Shown here piece after piece: positions 53,300 to 64,000 of a DNA stretch of 64,000 bases; position 1 is the stretch's first letter; each line of letters opens with the position of its first letter. The position numbers and the translations under genes are program-made. The DNA is from Haemonchus contortus. Lineage: Eukaryota > Nematoda > Chromadorea > Rhabditida > Trichostrongylidae. Location: assembly GCA_000469685.2 (NCBI GenBank), contig LS997567.1, positions 19,814,891 through 19,878,890 of the forward strand, written 5' to 3'. A model generated the notes under the pieces. The model was not told the DNA's origin, searched no databases, and saw only the letters and a list, made by a program, of their open reading frames with translations.

Positions 53300-55080
53300 C
53301 GCTAAAACATCTGTAAGAGTTGGAATCCTCGGAATTAGTACGAAAAGGGGCATAGATAAAGCAGCCGTCACCAAATTTATGGAGGACTACAGGAAAACCC
53401 TTTCTATCGAGAATGGAATCACTGCTGGACTCCATTCACTGGTAAAGTTGAGAACCTCAAAAATAACTTCAATGTAGCCTATCGAAAATTGCAAAGCCTA
53501 GTGCGAACAATGAACAGGGATGAAGAAAAACTCAAGCTAAACAACGACTCTCTAACGACGTACCTCGAAGAAGGAGTGATAGAGAAAGAAAAGAACTTTT
53601 TAATGGCGTCGCTACCTTCTGCCTTCCTCACAGGCATGTCTGGTCTCCTTCGAAATCTACCAGGTTGCGAATTGTATTCGATGTCTCTTCACAGCAAAGG
53701 GCGAGTACTTTTTCAACGACGTGATCTTCGAAAGCCATTCATTAACCCCATTGATACTTGAAGTGGATCTTCAATTCCGCCCGCAAAGCGTTCCTACAAA
53801 TACGGCTGCCTAAAGAATACAGAGACGTAGCAAGACTCCTCTGGATGAAAGATCCATCCCTTCTTCCGACATAGGGCGATCACGTGAACTTTCGCTTTTG
53901 TCGAGTTCCCTTCGGCATTAACGCAAGCTCAGCGTTTTCAAATCAATCGATACTGAAGCATATCGAACAATCTCAAGCGGGCATTGCATCAGAGCTAGCC
54001 AACCCTCTCTACATGAACAACGTACTCCTCGAAGGCAGAACAGCCGAGGAACTAATTAAGAAATATACCGAGTCCTATTCTCTTCCATCGGGATGAACTT
54101 ACGAGATTACCTATCGAATTCTGCTACCGTCAACAAGAGCATTGCCGAATGGGATCGATTCTACCGAAATAAAGGCTCTCGGAGTGCAATGGAACGCCAT
54201 AGGAGACGATGCATTGAAAAGCAAGCAAACAAGACCATCAAAAAACAGTTCTCAGCCAGATCAACGGATATTGTTACGATTCTCTTGGCCTGTTATCACC
54301 GCTAATGATTCCTGCTGAGATATTTCTCTAGGATCTTCACAAAAAGAAGCACAGATGGGACGACGTCTTGTTTTAAGGGTTCAAAACACTTGGAAATCCA
54401 TCACATCGAATGTGATTGGGTTTGAAGTAAGCCTGCCTAGGAAAGTTGCGGAAAAGAAGGGGCAGCTCCAAGAGAAGCTTGCAGTATCTACGTAAGAACG
54501 AAGTCTTGCAGAGGCACCAAAGAGACAAAGCTTTCACCGCAGAATCTAAAGTGGCGCTAACAAAAAGAAACAAACATTACCTCATCTAGAGCTTCTATCT
54601 ACATTCTTAAGGCTCAGTCTAGCAGGGTCCACCACGAACAAGGTAGACATCAAGTTCAAATAAGTCAACCTCTTCAGCGACTCAACCATTGCCCTATGTT
54701 GGATACAAGGATATAGACGTCTACCCACTATGATCACCACGCTCGTCCAGAAAATTGGGCTCATTACAAAAAGAATCCGTGATACCAGCAATGTCACATT
54801 CCACCATGTGCCAACACATGAAAACATAGCTGACTGCGCAACTAGAGGAGTGACCAAAAATGACTAAATTGTCACCGTTGGTGGTCTCGTCCAACATGGT
54901 TGGATACATAAAACAATAGCTGGTCTGCCAAGGACGCAACCAATCTACGAGAACAAAACACCAACAGTGACGTCGGTGAAAGGGTGTACACCTCCGCGTC
55001 CACGGAAAAAGTCAGACACGCAATATGGCCCCTAGAGCGAACCAACAGTCCCTCCAAGTTGCTACGAGTCACATCTTGCT
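53300..55080 (+). pseudogene. BEL2 reverse transcriptase and RNase H
   Basis: ILGISTKRGIDKAAVTKFME (53330-53385) and DYRKTLSIENGITAGL begin the Pao-type region, followed by YRKLQSLVRTMNRDEEKLKL and TTYLEEGVIEKEKNF (53480-53610). Further on, VNFRFCRVPFGINASSAFSN (53885-53945) precedes NPLYMNNVLLEGRTAEELIK (54004-54060), where the YVDD/YMNN position has lost its Asp pair. RNase H: NLFSDSTIALCWIQGYRRLP (54670-54725) and HVPTHENIADCATRGVTK (54805-54860). The region from the fingers to the YxDD block contains deletions and stops. Confidence 0.8.
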
Positions 55081-55229
55081 GAGCTCGTTTCATCCGTAGC
55101 GCAGCAAGGGGCGAAATTTTTCCTCTGAAAACAAAATCTTTGACGACGGCTACTCCCTCTGCTAAAGAGATAACATTGACCGAAAAACTCCTCATTCGGC
55201 AATAACAAGCCAAGCACAATTCTGCTTCA

Positions 55230-56235
<1,006 letters not shown>

Positions 56236-56255
56236 ATGTTTATAAAGACATACAT

Positions 56256-57452
56256 ATACGGTGGATATGGGAGTCACCTGGTGGACAGTTCACAATGAAA
56301 TGGACCACATCATCTTCAATCGGAGATTTTGCCTGACTGATGTCGCTGTTGTTCCGAAATTCTACACGGGGTTGGACCATCGTCTCCTCCGCGCTAGATT
56401 CCGCTTCTCAGTGCATGGAGAGAGCTATGAAGTTTAGGAAACGAAGCCCCAAGACTGCCATCAACTGGGACCATTTCGCTTCCCTGGCGAGTAAATGGGA
56501 AGACTCCGTTATCAACAAATCAATGAAGAATACAACCGGCTCGTCGAACATCATCACGATAGTGTGAGGAAAGCAGAGAGTCTACAAGAAACCAAGAGAC
56601 GGCTCTCTTCGAAGACTCTCGGGCTGATAAGCCAGCGTGGAATCGCGCGAGCTACAGACAATCATCAACAAACGTCCGAACTTGCGACGCTATGCAGAGA
56701 AGCGATAAAGGAAGATCTGAAAGAGGGAAGAGCAGCAGTTATGGACGAAGCAGCCGAGACCGGAAAGAGCTCTCACAAAGCCTGACGGATCTTCGCCAGT
56801 TACAAGACAAAGACGGCTTCCCTTCGCCCCTTTGATGGAACAGTTACTGCATCTCGAAAGGCAATGGAGAAGGTCATCTACGACTTCTACTCCGATCTCT
56901 TCGACAGCCACGTCTATCTGCCTACCTACGCTCTTAGGCAAGACGAATATATCGCTCTTCTTGTTCTCCCTTCCAAAATACGACATGCCATCACGTCCAT
57001 GTAGAATTGTACGGCGCCTGGTCCCGATAGGGTCAAACCAGAACACCTGAAGTGTCTTCCACACTCATCGTCAGAACTCCGGTTAGGCTCTCCACGCGGT
57101 TCTGTCGGAATGCGAGCCCACTTTGTAGAAAACTAGCAAGACTGTGCAGCTGTGTGAAAAGGGAAATCCAGACGATATTGGAAATTATCGCCCTATCTGC
57201 CTGCTGCCTGTAATCTACAGGCTTTTCACATCCTAAACAGGATTGGCAGAACATTAGATGAAGGACAGCCGTGCGAGCAAGCAGGGTTTTTCGGATAGGG
57301 TTCAGTACAATCGATCATATCCACACTCTTACAAGACTCATTGAAGTATCACGAGAGTACAAAATGCCGTGTTTTACGTTCACCGATGTGAAGAAAGCCT
57401 TCGACAACATTGAGACAGAAGCGGCCCTTGAAGCCCTGGGCAACCATGGTAC
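56256..57452 (+). pseudogene. RTE-A4 endonuclease end and reverse transcriptase start
   Basis: WESPGGQF and [20 protein letters not shown] (56270-56350), then PKFYTGLDHRLLRARFRFSV, then the connector ESLQETKRRLSSKTLGLISQ and ATDNHQQTSELATLCREAIK (56570-56710). After frame breaks at about 56785 come a fingers region (VREIQTILEIIALSACCL near 57160), GFSTIDHIHTLTRLIEVSRE (57298-57357) and CFTFTDVKKAFDNIETEAAL (57371-57430; TDVKKAFD holds the first catalytic Asp), ending EALGNHGTKV, where BEL1 interrupts. It is better preserved than RTE-A2. Confidence 0.9.
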
Positions 57453-57457
57453 CAAGG
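57453..57457. repeat. 5-bp target-site duplication of BEL1, left
   Basis: CAAGG, repeated at 61938-61942. Five base pairs is normal for BEL/Pao. Confidence 0.85.
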
Positions 57458-57745
57458 TGTTGTGGATTCACAACCATATATATGTTTATAATAGAACTAG
57501 CCTTTACAAAAATGATGGATAACATGCTAGTTCAACATATTAACCATAGGCATTACTTGAAATGAGTATCACTTGAGTTGAGACCACAGGCATGACCTGG
57601 CGGTATCGTAAGTATACAATCAAGTAGGTAACTGAAGTTCTGCCGTTGGCGCGGTCCGCTCTTTCATCCCCCGAGCTTGAGTACCGCCACGAGCCCCCTA
57701 AGCTCCAGTGGCGATACGGTATCTGAGGACCGCCCACATATTGTG

Positions 57746-57753
57746 TATATAAA
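57746..57753 (+). promoter_or_regulatory. TATA box in BEL1 5' LTR
   Basis: TATATAAA, about 50 bp upstream of AATAAA (57799-57804), at the same relative position in the 3' LTR (61831-61838). It probably sets the U3/R border. Confidence 0.6.
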
Positions 57754-57798
57754 CCCCGTGAATGTATTATTATGGTCGATCTTTGTACTAGGCGTGTT

Positions 57799-57804
57799 AA
57801 TAAA
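57799..57804 (+). terminator. Polyadenylation signal in BEL1 LTR
   Basis: AATAAA within GTGTTAATAAACCTTTG. The 3' LTR copy is at 61884-61889 and would be the one used. Confidence 0.55.
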
Positions 57805-57853
57805 CCTTTGTTACACGTCCCTACTACATCTTCCCATTGGTAATCCACCAAAT

Positions 57854-57867
57854 TGGTGCATCAACCG
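57854..57867 (+). promoter_or_regulatory. BEL1 primer-binding site, tRNA-Gly type
   Basis: TGGTGCATCAACCG starts one or two bases after the LTR. It is the same site as in BEL2 with one base changed (CATCA for CATCG). Confidence 0.55.
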
Positions 57868-58469
57868 TTGGAAGCGATCCTTTCTGAGCTAGCTTTCCCC
57901 AGTGAAAGACAGAAGGTTCATCACTGCCAATTTGCTCCACATTCCTCCCTGAGGAAAGCAAAATCTGGCCAATCCTTGACCACATCACTGGTCAAACTTT
58001 ACTTCCTACTTTGATTCCTCCCTGAAGAATACAGAAACTAGACATATCCTTCTGCGCTGAGAGACAGGCGGACATTTCTACTGCTCCCCAGAAATCGGGA
58101 AATTTTCCTGCGAGTTCTTCAAATAGAACCGGGAAACAAGCACAAATCTTCTGCACAATCTCTCCACAGTGAGAGAACAGAAGATAGCTAACTACCAAAC
58201 AAGCCTCCCTCAGGATTAGAAAATTTGGCAAATTTTTGACTAGATCACTAGCCAAAAAGTCAAATCTTCACATCAATTCCTCCCTGAGGAACTCAAAGAT
58301 CCGCGTGGCAGGAAACACATCCTACACGAAGCCAATGTGTTTCAAAAGAGACATCGAACTGAGCTAAAAACTTCCAGTTTAGACGCTCATTGGTTTCGAA
58401 CAGCTTGTGCTCAAATCCAACGAAGCACAAAAAAAGCAACAACTGCTCTCAAACAGCTTCAGCATCGAA
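57868..58469 (+). other. BEL1 leader with repeated short palindromes
   Basis: TTCCTCCCTGAGGAA occurs at 57942-57956 and 58277-58291 (perfect hairpins). Variants TTCCTCCCTGAAGAA (near 58014) and CCTCCCTCAGGATTA (58204-58218) also occur. Box 2 (CTCCACAGTGAGAGA..ACAGAAG) lies near 58155, with a variant near 57893. Both boxes are shared with BEL2. Confidence 0.75.
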
Positions 58470-59486
58470 ATGGCAGAGATTCAACTGTTCAAGACCAGAA
58501 TCACGCATACATGCAAGCTGATCCGTTCAAGCGAGTTAGATCTCAAACTTTTGGACAACCCATTCACATTTCCGACTGAAAAGGAGGATTGTGAGGTGTA
58601 CATAAGAGAAAAAACTGCACAGCTGAACCACTTGACAACAACAATCACAAAGGCAAAACAGCTTCACGATACCTATGTTGATAAAGCGATCGAAACAATC
58701 AGTTCACGATCGGAACAGAAGGATCGTGAAAAGCTGATGCTCGAGCTGAACAACTACATGGTGCTCGAGTCAAATGGCCTTGAAAGTGCAATAATACAAT
58801 GGCTGAGCAGAATCGAGTTCAGAAAGGAAGAATTATCGCAGCAAGCCTCGTTCATAGCAGAAGTGACCAGCATTGCAAATCAGGCTGGTAGCAGCCAACA
58901 CAATACTCACAGCGGAGGGGATACTATCGATACGTTGTATGAACGTAGCATACGAGTTCGACACCCTCTGCTCGAAGTTCCAACATTCTCTGGAGACTAC
59001 AGAGAGTTCAACACCTTCTGGTCAGTCTTTGAATCCCTCATACACAAAGAGACGGACTTGAGTGACCAGGAAAAATTTCTTTTCCTGAAACAAGCATTGA
59101 AGGGAAAAGCAGCCGCTTCAATCAGCAGCATTCCAGTCATTGGCGACAAGTATAATGTCGCGCTGAATATACTCAAGAAACAGTACGACAGATCCTCAGG
59201 CATAGCCGATATTTTAATAAACGAGATCGAGCATCTGCGTAGGGCTCAAGAAAACTCGAGGAGCTGTCGAAGTACATTCAATTCCATATCTTCTCGCATC
59301 GTGCACCTAGAACAAACTGGAGTGCCAATGAACGCAGACAGAGTATGGCGACGTCTTAGCCTTTCCAAATTCACAGAGAATATCTGTAGCCAAGTAATTA
59401 AGAAAGAAAATCAAAGTGGCACAGGATTCGAAGTGAAGGATATTCTTGATGCCGTTGATGAGATCATCACGCTTCAAGAAACCACC
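58470..59486 (+). CDS. BEL1 Gag (single stop before the zinc knuckles)
   Basis: I chose the ATG at 58470 (MAEIQLFKTRITHTCKLIRS) instead of the upstream ATG at 58407, because BEL2 starts at the same place. The protein has an N-terminal helical region (EDCEVYIREKTAQLNHLTTT; KDREKLMLELNNYMVLESNG) and then the DUF1759-type capsid core: RHPLLEVPTFSGDYREFNTF, WSVFESLIHKETDLSDQEKF, then LFLKQALKGKAAASISSIPV and NALNILKKQYDRSSG-like sequence. The C-terminal part is SSRIVHLEQTGVPMNADRVW and DILDAVDEIITLQETT. A TAA at 59487-59489 ends it. The next frame (zinc knuckles) continues in the same register, and BEL2 has a Glu codon there, so this is one nonsense change in a Gag-Pol ORF. Gag would assemble particles. 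Confidence 0.9.
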
Positions 59487-59489
59487 TAA

Positions 59490-60884
59490 CTAACGACAAA
59501 GACGCTATTCGGTACTCAAACCGCCCAAGCCATGCAGAACAACGCCAGAGGACATAACGGGGGACGCAAACAAATAAAGCAGTTCCCCAGTCATCGACTG
59601 AGACACACATGTCTGTGTGGAGAGTCGCACTCACCACAACAATGTTCCAGGTTCCCTACACCTGAGACTCGGCGAATGGAAGCCAAGCGCCAGAAAGTGT
59701 GCTGGAAATGTTTCGATAAAACTCACGGCTCAAGATTCTGCACAGCAATGGGACCTTGTCCAAATTGCCAGGAGGATCACCATGCCTCACTCTGCATAAG
59801 ATCGAGCAGTGGTCTGGAATCTATGAACCTGCCTAATCGTAGGCAAAACCTACCGCCGAACTCCACTCAGCATGGAGCGGCAAGGATGCCGCTTCCATCG
59901 CAAACCAACCGCTTCAGACAACCAACACCAAGAAATTGTAATAACTCGAGAGAAACAAACAGAGTGCAAACATTGCATGCTGCTCCTGCTCGGAACTTCA
60001 CCACAGAATCGGAACGACCGGCATCAGGACAATGCGTACTGCAAATGGCCTCCGCTTTGATCTTTAATGAAGCCAGCGGAGATTATCAGCCAATCACTAT
60101 TCTTCTCGAGTCAGGAGCTCAGAAAAGCTTCATAAAGGCAGAAATGAGAAACAGGTTGAGGCTGCCAACAATAAGCTCCACATCATTTACCATAACAGGA
60201 ATGGGAGGGCTTCAAGAAACCTTCAAATCGAATGAACTAAAAGTGACCTTGAAGGGCTTACGCAGCTCGAGGAAACTGCAACGTCTGTCGGTTTTCACTA
60301 AGGAGAAACTGACGTCGACTACCAAAACCGCTCTACTATCGGAAGCTGACAAAAGCTTCATTAAAAGGGAGAAAATCATGATCGCTCAGCAAACTTTGCG
60401 TCCGTCAGAAGTATCACCCGATCTACTCATTGGACAAGACCTTCTAAATCAAGTGATCGAACATCACAATCCAGTTGTAAAGCTACCATCAGGATTAGTT
60501 CTCACTCCAACAGTCTTTGGCTATACTATTTCTGGTGCCAGCGGTACGCTTCGCCCTATCAACGGAAACAGTGATGCACTATGTGGTTCGCTCATTGTAG
60601 CTACTCCTAACATTTCGTCGAAAAAAGGCTTCGAAACGGACCTGGACACCTCTGGAGCGGAGGCACCTCTTGCCAACATCCGAGATCCTACTCCTACTTC
60701 CGCTGCAAAAGTACGTCTAAAGCGGATCAGCAAAAACCCTCCAGAAAGAACACCACGGAAGAAGAAAGGGCCTATAGGTCAACCAAAAACTACCTTGCGA
60801 ACCCCTTCAGTATCGCAAGATGACAAGGGCGTTCCCTCGAGTAAGAGCGCAGCGACACGTTCTATGCTTCATTGGATACCGTGA
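59490..60884 (+). pseudogene. BEL1 zinc knuckles and aspartic protease
   Basis: In frame with Gag after the stop. Three Cys/His clusters: CLCGESHSPQQC, CWKCFDKTHGSRFC (C-x2-C-x4-H-x4-C) and CPNCQEDHHASLC. A Gln/Asn-rich linker leads to ASALIFNEASGDYQPITILL (60049-60105) and ESGAQKSFIKAEMRNRL, the retropepsin active site with DSGA changed to ESGA, so the catalytic Asp is lost. The DUF1758 region continues: FTITGMGGLQETFKS, KIMIAQQTLRPSEVSPDLLI, GQDLLNQVIEH, LPSGLVLTPTVFGYTISGAS. After about 60560 it runs into a basic tail (KRISKNPPERTPRKKKGPIG) without reverse transcriptase, ending at 60884. Confidence 0.85.
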
Positions 60885-61258
60885 ACGACAATAAGCGGAA
60901 GCTGAATCGGATGGAGGACCACTTACGACGTCTCAATGAAAGGATGCATACACTGTATCTCAGGAGGGAGAAAGTGACTCAGACGAAAGTGCTCCGACCA
61001 GGCGCTTCTCAGTGCACTACCGTCCCGATGACACGATGTTGCTATATGAGTGGACACCAGGCAACGGACGGCCAAATTCGGAGCGCCATACTTCAAGCAC
61101 CAACAGAGAAAGTAGCTCAGAAACCAATCAATCGACTTATTCCTCTGGAGATACACTCTTCATCACACGACCAAAATGAAGAGTCTCCAACATATAGAGC
61201 AAGAGCCACTACTTCAAACCGTCTTCATCATCGAGGAAGGAAGCTGGCGCTCCCGTGA
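60872..61258 (+). pseudogene. BEL1 integrase C-terminal tail
   Basis: TDGQIRSAILQAPTEKVAQK then PINRLIPLEIHSS (61055-61150) is the end of a Pao pol polyprotein (GxIR.A.L......RPIN.LyPLE). The upstream 120 bp (HLRRLNERMHTLYLRREKV) may belong to the region just before. The core of pol is missing between 60.6 and 60.9 kb. The same tail occurs at 62671-62780 in BEL2. Confidence 0.75.
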
Positions 61259-61543
61259 GACGTCAGCCACCAAGAGCTGCAAAGAACCAGGTTCCTCTCA
61301 ACACCAGCGTCTCCAGAGGCCAGCCACGTCGACGTCGTCTACGCATCGAAAGGCATTTGCAGAAATTATCACTGTATTCATAGATACTGAGAGTTAGTAG
61401 ATATTGTAATGTTGAACATTGTTGTCGCATAGTTGCATTGATATACGCTTGTCTAATATAGTATATGCATTGATGCACAGTTAATTTTATGAAGGTAACA
61501 CTTTTGTACAATGTAGCTACCGCTACTTTTCGCCCCGCCCCAG
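61259..61543 (+). other. BEL1 3' untranslated region
   Basis: It shares AGCCACCAAGAGC.GC.AAGAA and ATATAGAGCAAGAGCCACTA (just upstream) with BEL2 (62812, 62876). It ends CTACTTTTCGCCCCGCCCCAG immediately before the 3' LTR, a C-rich tract where a polypurine tract is expected. Confidence 0.6.
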
Positions 61544-61937
61544 TGTTGTGGATTCACAACCATACATATGTTTATAATAGAACTAGCCTTCACAAAAATG
61601 ATGGATAACATGCTAGTTCAACACATTAACCATAGGCATTACTTGACATGAGTATCACTTGAGTTGAGACCACAGGCATGACCTGGCGGTATCGTAAGTG
61701 TACAATCAAGTAGGTAACTAAAGTTCTGCCGTTGGCGCGGTCCGCTCTTTCATCCCCCGAGCTTGAGTACCGCCACGAGCCCCTAAGCTCCAGTGGCGAT
61801 ACGGTATCTGAGGACCGCCCACATATTGTGTATATAAACCCCGTGAATGTATTATTATGGTCGATCTTTGTACTAGGCGTGTTAATAAACCTTTGTTACA
61901 CGTCCTTACTACATCTTCCCATTGGTAATCCACCAAA
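61544..61937 (+). repeat. BEL1 3' LTR (394 bp)
   Basis: About 98% identical to 57458-57852. TATA box at 61831-61838, AATAAA at 61884-61889. Confidence 0.95.
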
Positions 61938-61942
61938 CAAGG
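61938..61942. repeat. 5-bp target-site duplication of BEL1, right
   Basis: CAAGG, matching 57453-57457. The RTE-A reading resumes at once. Confidence 0.85.
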
Positions 61943-62670
61943 TGTTCCTAGTCAATATATAAGGATGCTTTGTGAGCTCTACAATAACTTCACGACCAGG
62001 ATTCCACCATCTTACAAGGAAGTCACTATCAACGTGAAGAGAAGTGTCTGGCAGGGTGATACCATTTCGCCCAAACTTTCAGTGCCGCTCTCGAGAATAT
62101 CATGCGTCATTTGGAATGGAAAGACTTGAGAGTGAAGGTCGACCGCCGCTACCTACATCACTTCCGCTTTGCAGACGACATCGTGCTTGTAACACCGAAC
62201 ATCTAGCAGGCGGAACGAATGCTGGCCGAGTTTGACAGTGCTTGTGGAAGGATCGGCTTTAGATCGAACTTAACGAAGACGATGCTCATGAAAAACGGAT
62301 TGGTACCTGATGCTCCCTTTGCGCTAAACGGGAAGAATATCTGTGAATGCTCTAATTAAGTGTATCTAGATCGGGAAGCCAACATGATGAACGACCTTGC
62401 TCCGGAGCTGTGCAGAAGAAAACGCGCCGCGTGGGGAGCATTTAAGAATATCGAGGGAGTGGTGAAGAAGATAAAGAACATCCGGCTCCGCGCTCACCTT
62501 TTCGACACTGCTGTCCTTCCCGCTTTGACGTAAACCTCGGAGACTTGGACTCTACGAAAGCAGGATGAGCATGCTGTCAGCGCTTTGGAAAGGACGATGT
62601 TCGGAATTTCCCTGTACAAGCAAGTGCAGAAGGGAATCCGGGGTTCCGAGCACCGTCATGGAACGAAGAT
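61943..62670 (+). pseudogene. RTE-A4 reverse transcriptase, second half
   Basis: MLCELYNNFTTRI-like sequence (61968-62010) and VWQGDTISPKLS (62047-62082, motif B) are followed by LRFADDIVL-type sequence at 62155-62190 (CACTTCCGCTTTGCAGACGA; YxDD equivalent FADDIV kept at the DNA level), then TLLAEFDSACGRI and LRSNLTKTMLMKN-like text in alternating frames. VKKIKNIRLRAHLFDTAVLP (62460-62520) and TLRKQDEHAVSALERTMFGI follow. It ends near GSEHRHGTKI at 62670, short of the usual C-terminus. Confidence 0.8.
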
Positions 62671-63139
62671 CATTCGGAACGCCATGCTTCAAACGTCGAC
62701 ATGAAGAATTGTTCATCGAATAGTCAATCGACTTATTCCTTTGGAAATACATTTTTTTATTCATTCTTCACACGATCAAGATGATGAGTCTCCAACATAT
62801 AGAGCAAGAGCCACTACTTTAGGAGAACCGCCTTTTATGGTCAAGGAGGAAAGCTAACGCTCCCGTGGGACGTAAGCCACCAAGAGCAGCGAAGAAGCAA
62901 GCTCCTCTCATCATCAGTGTCCCCAGCTTACGATGACATCTGCAAACAAAAGCCATTTGGAAATAGCATCACTCCATTCATCAATAATGAGATTTGTATT
63001 GTAATAATCAATGTTGTTGTTACGTCGTTAGCTTGACAGTTGCTTGTCTGATATTGTAAGTGCATGGCACAATAAGTTTTACGTGTGTAATACTTTATTA
63101 TGCACAGTATAGCTACCGCTTTGCTCGTCCCCGCCCCAG
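62671..63139 (+). pseudogene. BEL2 integrase tail and 3' untranslated region
   Basis: ATTCGGAACGCCATGCTTCA and then AATCGACTTATTCC.TTGGA parallel BEL1 at 61077-61150 (IRSAILQA..., NRLIPLE). The 3' UTR shares ATATAGAGCAAGAGCCACTA and CCACCAAGAGC.GC with BEL1. It ends CGTCCCCGCCCCAG before the 3' LTR. Confidence 0.75.
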
Positions 63140-63441
63140 TGTTGTGGGTACAACTAGTCTAGCGAGTTACCTTAGGCAGTGCTTTTGATGAGTACCTCTT
63201 GAGACGATACCGAAGGCATGACATATTGGTACCTTAAGTGTGCAGTCGAGTATCTACAATTAGCATAGCTGTTGGCTTGGTGGACTCTTTCATCCCGTCG
63301 CTTGATTGTACTCATACAGTCCACCGCCCACATCCATCCATATCTATATAAGCTAGAAGATTTATGTAATTAGGTCGGTCACTTCACATGTTGTAACAAA
63401 TGATTACACGTGTATGTGTAGTCCATTGGTCAACTACCAAA
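63140..63441 (+). repeat. BEL2 3' LTR
   Basis: Starts TGTTGTGGGTACAACTAGTC and ends ..CAACTACCAAA. It is related to 50749-51075 with a deletion near 63320, where the 5' LTR has GTAAGTTAACGGTACGGTAT. Confidence 0.8.
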
Positions 63442-63549
63442 CCATAAATGAACGTTTATAACTAAACTATAATATTATTCATCGGTAGAAAGGGTATGGA
63501 AATACTTCGAAGGATGCGAAACCCATAGAGAAAGTATGGTGAGCTCGAT

Positions 63550-64000
63550 ACGTTTAAAGGCACTGTTCACCGTGAAGAAAGGTTCCCGAGTTCCCCCTCT
63601 GGGAACAGCCTGTAGCCCCCAAGGGTAACAGGAAGGACGGTGTCGGGTCAAAAAACTCAACAGCTAGGGCATAGTGGGAGCCCCGTTACCGGAGCCCGCC
63701 CTCGATCGATGTCACGTCAGACGAGTGTCGAGACCATACAGATTGCAATATTCGTTTTAGGTCCCACATACAATCAGCTGATGGCCCAGTGATAAGGCGA
63801 TATTTTTCACATTGTATAGCCCATCCAAACTCCCACTATTCTCCATTTTTCTGATCTTCTTCTCATCCACCGCCCTTTTTAAAGATTTTTCCGAAGCCTT
63901 TTATCACAATGGGAACGCCTATTCGCGCACTTCCTTCACTTTCATCGCGCTATTTCTACCTTATCTTCCATTTTTCGTCATAATCTGGATTACCCAAAAT
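63550..64000. repeat. Dispersed repeat R3, copy 2 (cut by window end)
   Basis: Aligns with 36010-36660. See the shared TCGATCGATGTCACGTCAGA and CATTTTTCGTCATAATCTGG near the window edge. It lies about 100 bp beyond the BEL2 3' LTR. Confidence 0.8.

Larger units (their letters stand above)
57458..57852 (+). repeat. BEL1 5' LTR (395 bp)
   Basis: Starts TGTTGTGGATTCACAACC and ends AATCCACCAAA. It contains a TATA box and a polyadenylation signal. Confidence 0.95.
57458..61937 (+). mobile_element. BEL/Pao element BEL1, young and internally deleted
   Basis: The LTRs (57458-57852 and 61544-61937) differ at only about seven bases and one indel in 394 (roughly 98% identity), and a 5-bp CAAGG duplication flanks them. 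Inside are a primer-binding site, a palindrome-rich leader, Gag, zinc knuckles and protease, then a jump to the integrase C-terminal tail and the 3' end. Reverse transcriptase, RNase H and the integrase core (about 3 kb) are absent. With Gag and protease almost open it looks like a non-autonomous derivative that depended on a full-length relative. Confidence 0.95.
56250..62670 (+). mobile_element. RTE-A LINE copy 4, nested in BEL2 and split by BEL1
   Basis: The left part, 56250-57457, carries the endonuclease end and the first half of the reverse transcriptase. The right part, 61943-62670, carries the rest. The 5-bp CAAGG at 57453-57457 and 61938-61942 is the target duplication of the BEL1 insertion. 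The 5' end lies at the TA repeat and the 3' end lacks the usual ..WRRYWRPL..DDQRDDR finish, so both ends are truncated. About 350 bp of BEL2 are also missing at this site, so the entry involved a deletion. Confidence 0.85.

Overview
The window looks like repeat-dense intergenic or heterochromatic DNA from a strongylid nematode, most probably a hookworm (Ancylostoma-like). The basis is the mix of elements: several RTE-clade LINE copies of types common in hookworm assemblies, Penelope-like elements with GIY-YIG domains, CR1-clade LINEs, BEL/Pao and Ty3/gypsy LTR elements, and a mariner with a TTAGGTTG-type terminus. There are no operons, ribosome binding sites, rRNA genes or CRISPR arrays, and no host protein-coding gene that I can name. 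The species assignment is inference from element families.

Layout. 0-3.4 kb: a diverged ~330-bp tandem repeat, a perfect 38-bp palindrome, copy 1 of an unclassified repeat (R2), and an RTE remnant. 3.4-8.5 kb: an RTE-A copy split by an inverted Penelope-like dimer that is bounded by a 12-bp target duplication. 10.1 kb: a foldback MITE. 12-16 kb: a Penelope remnant, a 1.27-kb mariner with both termini, then a degenerate GC-box repeat field. 16-19.3 kb: a Ty3/gypsy gag-pol remnant lying between ~190-bp INVERTED repeats instead of direct LTRs. 19.4-20.4 kb: a deleted RTE-A copy. 20.4-21.3 kb: a cluster of short hairpins resembling a BEL leader. 21.8-24.5 kb: the best-preserved Penelope-like element (PLE1). 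24.6-27.1 kb: a ~430-bp inverted repeat (CR1 3' piece plus a tRNA-like head) enclosing R2 copy 2. 27.1-31.4 kb: the longest stretch without a recognised element, with weak exon-like signals. 31.45-33.9 kb: a 5'-truncated RTE-B copy with a perfect 14-bp target duplication. 35-36.7 kb: a mariner scrap and repeat R3. 36.8-46 kb: a Penelope-like element (PLE2) carrying two CR1 insertions. 46.7-50.2 kb: a near full-length RTE-B copy with a 14-bp target duplication and a foldback MITE inside it. 50.7-63.4 kb: a BEL/Pao element (BEL2) interrupted by an RTE-A copy, which is itself interrupted by a young, internally deleted BEL/Pao element (BEL1, LTRs about 98% identical).

All element genes are broken by frameshifts, stops or deletions. 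The closest to intact is BEL1 Gag-protease, with one in-frame stop. The insertion order can be read directly: BEL2, then RTE-A4, then BEL1; RTE-A2, then the PLE dimer; PLE2, then the two CR1s; RTE-B2, then its MITE. The most interesting signals are (i) hammerhead-like ribozyme motifs conserved at the 3' side of several independent Penelope copies, (ii) the gypsy element with inverted termini, (iii) a GC-rich foldback sequence sitting at two deletion points inside BEL2, and (iv) leader regions of both BEL elements built from repeated short palindromes. I saw no convincing wholly new system.
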